From Closterium sp. NIES-65 (taxonomy: Eukaryota > Streptophyta > Zygnematophyceae > Desmidiales > Closteriaceae), in contig CANXME010000212.1 of assembly GCA_948144175.1 (NCBI GenBank), forward strand, positions 1,613,501 to 1,677,500: a stretch of DNA of 64,000 bases. The letters are read 5' to 3'. Both the position numbers and the translations under genes were made by a program. Each line of letters opens with the position of its first letter. Position 1 is the stretch's first letter. Below the pieces are notes generated by a model that saw nothing but the letters and a program-made list of their open reading frames with translations, was not told the origin of the DNA and did no database searches. Of this stretch, positions 10,789 through 19,622 are shown one piece after another.

Positions 10789-11559
10789 GGTGGTGCCAGA
10801 GGACTGTCTCGTGCGCCAGAGAGCGACACGAGCAGGGGGCCGACAGCTGACCTGACGCGGACGCAGACGCAGACGCAGCAACCTGAGGGGACTCAGTAGT
10901 CTGTTTGTACAGGTCCGACCCCGGCTGCCGAGTGAAGGTAGCCAAGTGACGGCCCGTACGAGCACACGTACAGTATGTCACGCGCTCGTAGGCAGGGGTG
11001 AACTGGTGAACACCCCCATCCTGGAGCGCACATCCTGCCACCAAGTTCGTAGAGAACGAGGGGAGATGGAGACCTGCCAGTGTGCCCGACGGGACCGCAG
11101 GACAGGGGAGGACAGTGGAAGAGGTCGCAATGACCGGACCCCCAGAGGGGTCAGTGAGGGAGACAGCAACTGGTCGAGCAAGCAGCTCAAGGGCAGTGCG
11201 GTCACGAAAGAAGCAGCGAGAAGCACCTGAGTCCAGTGTGAAGGTGTGCAGTGCTGCAGTCGACTCAGTACCAGGGGGGGCAGACGCACAAGCACCTAGA
11301 GCAGCTGCCTCACCAGCACCTGGGGTAGCAGACACGCGAGTACCTGGAGCGGCAGACGCACTAGTTCTAATGCCCGGGTCGGGCGGCACACACAGGTACT
11401 CAGCACCCTCTCCACTAGTAGACATCACATAGATAGCAGATATAATAGCATCAAAGTCTAGAGCATAGATATCAATCCCCTTCTTCAGGAGATCAATCCA
11501 GCGAGGCAGCTCAGTGGCTTGAGGGAACTGAACACGCCAAGCGTCGTCGAGACGAGCGA
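10789..11559 (-). pseudogene. Element C protease and pre-integrase region
   Basis: Contains the retropepsin motif (FTLDSGASRCFFRDRT, near 11250-11205) and the copia GAG-pre-integrase segment (HETVLWHHRL, about 10815-10786), where chromovirus D is inserted. The protease cuts the polyprotein in this family. The frames are broken. Confidence 0.75.
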
Positions 11560-12317
11560 AGCAGCGCTGTGTGGCGTGCGGGCGTCCACACTTCTGACCA
11601 GTGCGGTCACCAGTGCGAATGACGTACGTGCAGCTAAAGCCACCCCCCCCCCCCCCGGTGCAGAGATTACCACTCACGGACCTCCTGGGGCGACGGAGTG
11701 TGCTGGTGGCCCTGGCCACCGCCAACGCCTCCACGACCACCCCCGCCGCCGCCACTTTCTCGACCACCCCAACCCCTGCCGCCGCCGCGTCCACCGCCAC
11801 CCCCACCACCGCCTCCGCCCCTGCCACCTCCCCCGCCGCTGCCGCCATCACCCCCACCGCTGCCACTAGCCCCTCCAGTCGCGCCACCACCCCCACCGCC
11901 TCCACCGCCCCCACCACCGCCTCCCCCGCCGTCACCGCCACCACCCTTGCCCCCTTTGCCCTTGCCGCTGCGGTGCCCGCTCGAAGCAAACGCAGTACCG
12001 ACCTTCTCAGCACCAAGGAGGTCGACAGCAGCAGCAGAGGAGACAGAGGGAAGAAGGGGGGAAGGAGAACACCCCTCAAAGAACGGGGTACGGGGGTCGC
12101 CACGAGAGGCACCTACAGCGACTATGCTAGTCTCAGCTGCACGCAGTTCCTTCTCGAGGAGGGCAATGGTGAGCTTAGTGGGGCAGCGAACCAGGAAGTG
12201 GTCCCTGACAGCACGAAGTGTGTCAGGGAGGCGGGTGACTAGGTGGTAGAGAGTGAGCCAGAGCGTGGGGGGATGCGTGGCAAGGAACTCAGCGGGCATG
12301 GCGGCACGGAAGCGGGC

Positions 12318-12459
12318 TGTCAGTAGAGCTACACTGTGAGATCCCCGATCGATCCTAGTGGGGGTTACAGGAGCGTTTGCCTGGGGGGTTATGGGCGCAC
12401 TGACCCGCTACTGAAACAAGCCCTTTTATCCCAATGGTCTAGTGGTTGGGATTCTGACA
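12318..12459 (+). repeat. 5' LTR of TRIM-1
   Basis: A 142-bp LTR beginning TGTCAGTAGAGC and ending GGGATTCTGACA. It has no TATA-like run; an A-box-like TGGTCTAGTGG lies at 12435-12445. Confidence 0.9.
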
Positions 12460-12499
12460 TGGTATCAGAGCGATCTCGGGTTCGAATCCCGGTGTATGC
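12428..12499 (+). promoter_or_regulatory. tRNA-like Pol III-type A/B-box cassette across the LTR/primer-site junction
   Basis: The A box TGGTCTAGTGG (12435-12445) lies in the LTR. The B box GGTTCGAATCC (12479-12489) lies in the internal region. The start-to-start spacing of 44 equals that of a real tRNA. A D-arm-like segment resembles tRNA-Glu. A 5-bp anticodon-type stem (12453-12457 with 12465-12469) has a 7-base loop, and the T arm is 12476-12492. The acceptor arms do not pair and loop position 33 is not U, so this is not a working tRNA gene. The Pol III promoter role is an inference. Confidence 0.6.
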
Positions 12500-12552
12500 A
12501 CATGTTGGCCGTTGCTACTGTGCTCAGTCCTGGGCCTCCTAGTGTTGGGGGG

Positions 12553-12694
12553 TGTCAGTAGAGCTACACTGTGAGATCCCCGATCGATCCTAGGGGGGGT
12601 TACAGGCGCGTTTGCCTTGGGGGTTATGGGCGCACTGACCCGCTACTGAAACAAGCCCTTTTATCCCAATGGTCTAGTGGTTGGGATTCTGACA
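12553..12694 (+). repeat. 3' LTR of TRIM-1
   Basis: A second 142-bp copy, followed by the target duplicate cgggc. Confidence 0.9.
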
Positions 12695-13136
12695 CGGGCC
12701 TCACTAGTACGGAGGTGCGTGATGAGGTCAGCGACTGTGTGGAACGAGGCCAGGTCGGGAAACAGGTAGGGGAGGGAGAGCCGGCCTAGCGCGGCAGAGG
12801 CAGGTGAGGAGTAGCGAGCAACGACAGCTGTGTACAGTGCGTGTGCAGTCTTGTGCTGGCCAAAGTGCTCGCGTTTGTCTATCAGCAGGGAGTTGCGAAT
12901 AGCGAAGCGAGCGTGGGCATTACGAGTTTGCCACTGTGAGCGGGCAGTGCTGTCAGCAGCAGCAGCAGGAGCAGTAGCATGGCCTAGGGCGTGATCGTAC
13001 AGTGAGATGTCCTCCTTGGCAGTGAGCTGTAGGAAGAGGTGTAGGTCATCTAGCCAGGTATCAAACTTCACTGGGCGGCCCTCAGCATCGAAAGTTAGCA
13101 CAGAATAGCTAGCCATAGCAGCAGTAGAGTAGCAGA

Positions 13137-13138
<2 letters not shown>

Positions 13139-13179
<41 letters not shown>
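13139..13179 (+). repeat. Homopolymer T run (41 bases)
   Basis: Forty-one consecutive T lie between the 5' LTR and the gag start of element C. Sister elements have a GC-rich leader array at this place. It may be a real feature or an assembly effect. Confidence 0.85.
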
Positions 13180-13180
<1 letters not shown>

Positions 13181-13301
13181 AACAGGAATGGTTGGACCAA
13201 GGGTGAAAACCGTACAGATACCTAACCCTAGAATTGTGTACCCCCTATAGACTAACCCACTGTAGCCTAAACAAGCACAACAATATATATAATGTTTGAC
13301 A
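13180..13301 (-). repeat. 5' LTR of element C
   Basis: Matches the left LTR over about 120 bp and ends TTTGACA at 13301, followed by the duplicate agacc. Its inner edge adjoins a 41-base T run. Confidence 0.85.
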
Positions 13302-13306
13302 AGACC

Positions 13307-14645
13307 GGCAGCTGGGTCTACTGAAACACCCGCAAACCAAGGCGTGGGCTTCGATCCAAGCATGATGGAGAAATTCTTCTCCTTCATGTCCTTCTACGAG
13401 CAGCATCAGCAAGGAGGACCTGCTCAATCACACAACAGCAACAACAGCGGAGCAACACCCATGAGTCTCGACGGCTCATCATATGCACGGGGAAACCAGC
13501 AACAACAGCCTACCTTTGCTCCATACGAGCGCGGATCCATCAGCTTCATGCCACAACCACAGCCCTCACCTAGACAAGAAAAACAACTGGACGCACTGCA
13601 AGTTCAGTCGCAGTTCGCACATGTTCTAAAGATGCAGACGTCAAGACCTTTCGATGGAAAGGATTTCTTCACCTGGTCGTTCGAGTTTGAACTGATGATG
13701 GAAGGCGCGCAGATACTCGGGTTCTTCGACGGGACCCTGCCATATCCAACAAACGGTACACAGTACGAGAAGCAGCAGTACACCTATCAGTCAATGATGG
13801 CGTACACGATCCTACTGAGAAATATCACCCCGACTCAACATCAGAACATAAGGACCTACCGAGGTTACGGTAACCCCGCGGAGCTTGCGTACAACCACCT
13901 GAAGAGCCTGTATCAAGCAACAGACAGTGTAAGTCAAAGTCGGTTAATGGCGCAACTAACAACAGTTGAAATGAAACCAGGGGAGAAAGGACTGGCGTAT
14001 ATCAGTCGATGTCGCGAATTGCGCGACAAGCTTCTTCGATGCGGAGGGTCGATCTCTGAAGACGCCTTCGTGACAATCATCATCGGTGGCCTCGGTCCTC
14101 AATGGCGCGCCACAAAGGCCATCCTCCAAGCTCACGGAAGAATCTCCGAAGCAGCGCTCTGCGCCGAAATCCATGCCGAGCAGCAAGACATGGACCTGCA
14201 AGAAGAACGACATAAAAAGAAGACGTCAGTACCAGAGTTCGCGTTCCACACCCAGCGACGCTACAACAACAATAACAATCGGCAGCAACAACTGAAGCCA
14301 GTACCTCCGTTCTGCCACATCTGCAAGACTTCAGGGCATCCCCGTACGCAATGCCCAAATCGACAATGCCAACTTCGTCCTTCAAGTAGTCAAGTCGCTT
14401 CAACGCAAGCAAACCCGACAACCTCAGTCCACGTCTCAACAACATCAACGGGACAACCTGCAAAAGAAACAAGAAACATTGCCAGCTGCATGGCAAGGCT
14501 GAGTGACTCCTGCGTAACTGAGTCACCACCATATTACTCACCAGAAGAACAACTCGACAACAGTACGCCTCGCCGCGAGTCACTCCAACCAAACCCGACG
14601 TACGCCGCCATCGCCCAAAGCGAGCCGTCTGAGAAGGATACATAG
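13307..14645 (+). CDS. Element A gag (copia-type nucleocapsid precursor)
   Basis: Long open stretch to the right of element C. It has a Gln/Asn-rich lead, then the copia-type gag fold (UBN2-like; FDGKDFFTWSFEFELMMEGA near 13650-13715) and a CCHC zinc knuckle, CHICKTSGHPRTQC, near 14313-14354. Gag assembles virus-like particles around the RNA in this family. It differs from the gags of the reverse-strand copia elements in this window, which have a glycine tract and an unusual knuckle, so A belongs to a separate lineage. Confidence 0.85.
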
Positions 14646-14648
14646 TTC

Positions 14649-16797
14649 TTGGACAGTTGCTGCGGACAACACATGTGCTCTTCAGGACGTTTCGTTCAAC
14701 GCGAGCACCAACTTCAACGAGAAATCGTCATCACTATCGCCAATAATCAGAACCTACGCACACGACGACAAGGGGTAGTGCAACTTCAGTCACGGGAGAC
14801 GAATGTCGTACTACAAATGTCAAAAGTCCTAATAGCAGAAGGACTCGGCTACAACCTACTGAGCGTCAGTCAGTTGATGGCGAAAGGCATACATCTGGAA
14901 GTCGACAGTACCACCCAGGAGTTCAAGCTGTACCATGGGAAGGGCAGCCTCTACATCAGAAAGGCGATCCTGAAGAACAATGTCTTCGTCCTCGACTTCG
15001 TTCCAGACCTGGGCACCGCAGACAGTGACGGGATCGTCACCTTCACATCCTGGACGCACCCGCCGGATCTCGACCCCGACTTCAGTCTGGAAGGCTTCTG
15101 GTATTCACATACCATTCCTGAAGCAGAACGAACACGTGCGTTAGTAACAATACAACATTCGGCAGCAGCAGAGACAACATCAGCAGCAGCAGAGACAACA
15201 TCGGCAGCAGCAGAATCATCATCGGCAGCAGCAGAAACATCGTCAGCAGCAGAAACATCGTCAGCAGCAGCAGGAACAACGACACCAGTCCTCATTGACG
15301 AAGCACCACCAACACCTGCATAGCAGCTGAATCCGACTCAACGGGAAGTCCACAGAAGCGCAAACTTCGTCGCCAGCTTCTACTCCAACTCCGACGCGTA
15401 TCGACGCTCACCCAAACACCGCGCCTCCGAAGACATCTGGCACGCACACATGGGACATCCAAGCAACACTGTGTTAAACAACACAATAAGAGCAGGATTC
15501 CTTGACAAGGACTCATTACTACTACCCGACGGCAGAGAACTTCAATGGGCACGAGGAACTTGCCTTACCTGCCCCGAAGCCGACTTACCACACCGGCCGT
15601 TCATTCCTCATCACAACCCGAGCGCACCCGCGTACGCACCACTCGAGAAGGTGTACAACGATATCCTATTCAATCGGGAACCAGGACAATTTACATACAA
15701 CTACACGATCACCTTCATCGACGCCGCCACCCGTTACGTCTGGCACCTAAACCTACCCAGCCGCGACATGGCACTCGCAGCCTTCGCTGCCTGGCTACCA
15801 GTAGCAGAGAGATAGTCAGGCGGACAACTGAAAAGCTTCCAGTCAGACGGAGGGGGAGAATACACCTCTCAGCGATTCAAGCAGTACCTGGCGGAAAGGG
15901 GAATCAAGCAGCTCCTCTCTCTTCCCTACGCCCATCAGCAGCAAGGTGTGGCAGAAAGAATGAAAAGGACTCTGCAGAACAGCATGCGCAAACTGTTACG
16001 TGGCATGCGGCTACCCAACCACCAGTGGCCTGCAGCAATGGACCACGCTGTCATGTTGCACAACTTGATGTCGTCGTCTTCACTTTCGAACAACGCGTCA
16101 CCGCATCTGCTGTGGACAGGGAAACAGGGCAGCACAAAAATGTTACGAGTTTTCGGGTGCATGGTACAGTACCGACCCCCAGAAGCACGAGCGGGAAGAT
16201 TTTCACAGCGCGCACAGTGGGGACTACACCTCGGCATCGAAAAGAACTACAACGCGTGGAAAATCTTCGACGTCCACTCCAAGGAAACAGTAGCAGCACG
16301 TGACGTAATCTTCTACGAACGACTCACGCTTCAGACGTACCTTGCCAACTTGCACGAAAATGAAGATCCCACAAGTGGCTTTCGTGGTGACCGAGCCTTC
16401 GCCTCAGCAGCGGACGAAGCAGACTGGGACGAGCAGAATGTGGACAACACATTAGAAGAAGCTGGACCTCTCCCGTTCTGCTCCGGCAACGTCCCTATGG
16501 ACGAAGACAACCCTCGCGAAAGCGCCAACGCCGAAGTCTTCTACCACTTCGCCGACAACAGTTACGTAACACCTGCGAGAGTCAACACCAACGAAGAAGA
16601 ACGGATAGGGCCGAAATTCATACCCGACCCAGAAGCGGGAGATGAAGCAGCTTATCCCGAGGACGCAACTCTTCCCCGCTACTCACAGACTGGACTGCAG
16701 ATTCTCGGCCTCGTCACCGCAGTCCACGGCAACATTCTCCCTAAAGAGCCTGCGACGGTTCAGCAGGCTCTTAGGGGGGAACACAGGGAAAAATAGC
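14649..16797 (+). pseudogene. Element A protease and integrase region
   Basis: The region directly follows gag. A protease-like segment comes first. The GAG-pre-integrase zinc motif (HMGHPSN...CLTC) lies near 15447-15570. The integrase core has acidic positions in FIDAATRYVW (about 15715), DGGGEY (about 15848) and QGVAERM (about 15943), followed by the copia integrase C-terminal segment (ASPHLLWTG to WKIFDV, about 16096-16275). The family uses this enzyme to insert the cDNA. The coding is broken in several places. Confidence 0.8.
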
Positions 16798-16805
16798 GTG
16801 AAGCC

Positions 16806-17481
16806 ATGGACAAAGAGTTAAAGGCGCTGGAGGAACGGAACACCTGGAAAGTTGTACCCATCGGCGTGGCAAGGAACAAGACCATTCTCACCGAGAAATG
16901 GGTCTTTCGCATTAAAACGAAAGCAGACGGCACAATTGAGAAATTCAAAGCACGCTGGGTTGTGCGTGGATTCGATCAGGAGCACGGACGGGACTTCACC
17001 GAGACATTCGCCCCGGTCAGCCGACATACCTCACTTCGAATCCTCCTCGCGATCGCCGCTATGAAGAAGAAGAAGCTACGGCAAATTGATGTCGCCAATG
17101 CGTTCCTCTACGCACCCGTCGACGCGGAAATCTTCGTCGAGCTCCCACACGGTACCCACAGGGAACCTAACCAAGTCTGTCAACTGCTAAAATCACTCTA
17201 CAGGATCAAGCAAGCTCCGCGGCTATGGCAACAGTACCTTCACGCTCGCCTCACTCGCATCGGATTCCGCCAACTGCCTCACGACCAAGGGATGTACCGA
17301 CTCACCAAAGACACCGACTACCTTCTGCTGATCCTACGTAGACGACTTACTCTACATCGGCTCTACTGGCGACATCACCACCTGGTTCGAAGGGGAGCTA
17401 CAGAGGGACCTCACACTCACGGTCTCCTCTACCGTCACACAGTACCTCGGCCTAAACATTCGGGAGGAAGAAGGCGCGATC
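16806..17481 (+). pseudogene. Element A reverse transcriptase, N-terminal part
   Basis: Copia-type reverse transcriptase (RVT_2). Visible motifs are WVFRIKTKADG near 16899, KARWVVRGFDQEHG near 16948, QIDVANAFLYAPVDAEI near 17083, and the YVDD active-site motif at about 17336-17347. The region is interrupted at 17481 by the TRIM array; the target duplicate cgatc is at 17477-17481 and 18103-18107. The remainder of the domain lies to the right of the array. Broken. Confidence 0.8.
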
Positions 17482-18102
17482 TTTCAGAATCCCAACCACT
17501 AGACCATTGGGATAAAAGGGCTTGTTTCAGTAGCGGGTCAGAGTGCGCCCATAACCCCCCAGGCAAACGCGCCTGTAACCCCCCGTAGGATCAATCGGGC
17601 ATCCACAGTGCAGATCTACTGACACCCCCCCACACTGAGAGGCCCAGAACTGAGCACAGCGGCAACGGCAACGGCCTACATGTGCATACACCGGGATTCG
17701 AACCCGAGACCACTCTGACACCATGTCAGAATCCCAGTCACTAGACCACTGGGATAAAAGGGCTTGTTTCAGTAGCGGGTCAGAGTGCGCCCATAACCCC
17801 CCAGGCAAACGCGCCTGTAACCCCCCGTAGGATCAATCGGGCATCCACAGTGCAGATCTACTGACACCCCCCCACACTGAGAGGCCCAGAACTGAGCACA
17901 GCGGCAACGGCCTACATGTGCATACACCGGGATTCGAACCCGAGACCACTCTGACACCATGTCAGAATCCCAGTCACTAGACCACTGGGATAAAAGGGCT
18001 TGTTTCAGTAGCGGGTCAGAGTGCGCCCATAACCCCCCAGGCAAACGCGCCTGTAACCCCCCGTAGGATCAATCGGGCATCCACAGTGCAGATCTACTAA
18101 CA
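17482..18102 (-). mobile_element. TRIM-2: tandem TRIM array (three LTRs, two internal regions)
   Basis: Same family as TRIM-1, reverse strand, flanked by cgatc (17477-17481 and 18103-18107). The LTRs are 17482-17624, 17724-17866 and 17960-18102, each 143 bp. The internal regions are 17625-17723 and 17867-17959 (99 and 93 bp). Each internal region carries a primer-site variant beginning TGGTGTCAGAG, a perfect B box and a short G-rich tract. The LTR-internal-LTR-internal-LTR form fits unequal recombination between copies or template switching during reverse transcription. It sits inside the reverse transcriptase of element A. Confidence 0.9.
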
Positions 18103-18107
18103 CGATC

Positions 18108-18925
18108 TACCTCAACGCCGCTAAATACGCCGACACCATCGCCAAACGTTTCGCGCTCACACCTACCACCATCTCTACGCCCTACCGCTACACGACAGGA
18201 AACCACAATGAAGGATCCTCTTTACTCAAATCCGCCGGGATACGCGACTACCAGAGAAAGCTGGGCTGCCTTCTCTTCGCAGCCGTCACATGCCGCCCAG
18301 ATCTATCCTACTCCGCAAGTCAACTCGCCACCTACCTCAAAAGACCTGAAGCAGAACACTTGGCGGAGCTCGACCGCGCTCTCCACTACTTTGTCAGCAC
18401 CTCAACGATCGGTCTGACATACTACAAGAACACAACTACACCGACGAAATTAATCGGCTACGTCGACGCCGATCACGCTGGCAACTCAGACAATAGGCGC
18501 TCCCGCACTGGCTGCATCGACCGCCTCGAACCTATCGGACCGATCTACTGGCAATCAAGCAAGCAGGAACTTATCGCTCTCTCGTCAGCTTAAGCAGAAT
18601 ATATTGCACTCTGCTCAGCCACCAAGGAAGGACTCTATCTTTGCGAGCTGCTGGAAGAAGCAAAGATAGCTGAGTTACCCAACTTCACTCTGTTCTGCAA
18701 CAACCAATCTGCGATTCGCATCGCCAACAAAAGCGGATTCGCGAACAGAACAAAGCATATCGCTCTGCGATATTTCTTCGTGAAAGACGAGATCGAGAAG
18801 GGGAAACTTGAACTATCCTACTGTCCTACGTCCGAGATGGCAGCTGACTACTTAACCAAGAAGCTCGGAAAACAGAAGTTCGAGTACTGCATGCTGCTGA
18901 CTGGACAAAGCCACGTCACCATCAG
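18108..18925 (+). pseudogene. Element A reverse transcriptase end and RNase H
   Basis: Continues to the right of the TRIM array. The copia RNase H region shows IGYVDADHAGNSDNRRSRTG near 18450, an ELIALSSA segment near 18570, CNNQSAIRIA near 18700, RTKHIALRYFFVK near 18748 and the terminal DYLTKKL segment near 18847. The RNase H removes template RNA during cDNA synthesis. A purine tract (about 18936-18949) and the 3' LTR follow directly. Confidence 0.8.
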
Positions 18926-18935
18926 CGACACTCCA

Positions 18936-18949
18936 GAAGCGAAGGGGAG
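18936..18949 (+). other. Polypurine tract of element A
   Basis: A purine-rich run (gaagcgaagggga type) ends directly at the TGTTGGG start of the 3' LTR, the usual plus-strand priming position. Confidence 0.65.
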
Positions 18950-19278
18950 TGTTGGGAACAAATAATCCTAAGCGCCTCTGTCGTGTCGAAACACCAAGAC
19001 ACAAGCGAAGCAGCGCATATCGAGGCACCAGCGAGTCAACCCTCGGGGGTTGATGTAACCGCTGGAGGTTACGGAAAGGTCAAAGGTCAGCGACCTTTGA
19101 CGTGACAAAAGCAGCGCGACAGCAAGGACACACAACTGACTCGACATTGAGCAGTTGCCCGAGTCGCACTGTATCAAACCGCAACACTAAAGTAGTTATA
19201 ATTATGTCTCTTCATATTCTCTGTATTCATATATATATAAATATATATTCTTGTATCTCTTTGCTTTAATCAACTTAC
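18950..19278 (+). repeat. 3' LTR of element A, left part
   Basis: Matches the 5' LTR from its first base to position 19278, where element B is inserted. The opposed W-box hairpin of the 5' LTR is conserved here (about 19079-19101). Confidence 0.9.
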
Positions 19279-19410
19279 TGTGAAAGAAAGAACGAGAATG
19301 AATTGACTATGAACGAAGTGAGTACAAATAGGAAACCCTAATTGGGTTGTACCCCCTATGGGATACCCCACTATAGCCTACACAAATAAGTAAGCTATAA
19401 TGTTCTGACA
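19279..19410 (-). repeat. 3' LTR of element B
   Basis: A 132-bp LTR, TGTGAAAG to TTCTGACA. It adjoins the shared PPT-type motif (19411-19432). Confidence 0.92.
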
Positions 19411-19622
19411 CACCCCCATAGGCAAAGTGGGGGAGAACAAGGGGTCACAAGACCAGTCAAGTAAAGCAAAGCAAAGCTCAGGGTGGATCACAAAGTCACC
19501 ACACATTCCGAGCACAAGTTCAAAGGCCACAAGGCCAGTTCACATGCAAGATCATATATAGAGATATACAAGAGTCAAGCAAGCAAGAACAAGAGTATAT
19601 ATAGGTGAAGGTACAAGCAAGG

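Larger units (their letters stand above)
12318..12694 (+). mobile_element. TRIM-1: 377-bp terminal-repeat retrotransposon in miniature
   Basis: The layout is LTR (12318-12459, 142 bp), internal region (12460-12552, 93 bp), LTR (12553-12694, 142 bp), flanked by cgggc (12313-12317 and 12695-12699). The element runs TGTCAG to CTGACA. TGGTATCAGAGC follows the first LTR and a G-rich tract (ttggggggtg) precedes the second, the normal primer sites for reverse transcription. It encodes no protein and must use enzymes of other elements. The two LTRs differ at about 3 positions. Its size is in the range of SMART/TRIM elements of plants. The boundaries agree with the uninterrupted sister gag in element F near 48527. 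Confidence 0.92.
11560..13116 (-). pseudogene. Element C gag (split by a TRIM)
   Basis: The start is at 13116 (MASYSVLTFDAEG). A copia-type gag N-terminal domain follows to about 12100, then a long glycine tract (about 11960-11700), a REWY-type segment, and an unusual zinc-knuckle region with spacing C-X13-C-X3-H-X4-C (about 11645-11560). A 377-bp TRIM occupies 12318-12694. The plus-strand proline-rich readings here are antisense shadows of the glycine tract. Broken. Confidence 0.75.
654..13301 (-). mobile_element. Element C: short-LTR Ty1/copia retrotransposon inside element A
   Basis: A reverse-strand element with terminal repeats about 120-135 bp long, flanked by agacc (649-653 and 13302-13306). 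Reading right to left there are gag, protease, integrase, reverse transcriptase and RNase H. It is split by chromovirus D (5045-10783) and has a TRIM in gag (12318-12694). It is closely related to elements F and H. The two terminal repeats differ at about 9 of 119 comparable positions. It is broken, with several coding breaks besides the insertions. Confidence 0.9.

Noticed and set aside
11698-12249. Proline-rich plus-strand frames (also near 24469, 33378, 39525 and 47835)
   Set aside because: Antisense readings of the glycine tract of gag on the minus strand.
12428-12499. A genuine tRNA gene
   Set aside because: Acceptor arms do not pair and the conserved U before the anticodon is missing; the unit is part of the TRIM LTR/primer-site junction.
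12318-12694. A tRNA-derived SINE
   Set aside because: Considered first because of the A and B boxes, but the ends are direct 142-bp LTRs with primer site, purine tract and a 5-bp target duplicate, which defines a TRIM.
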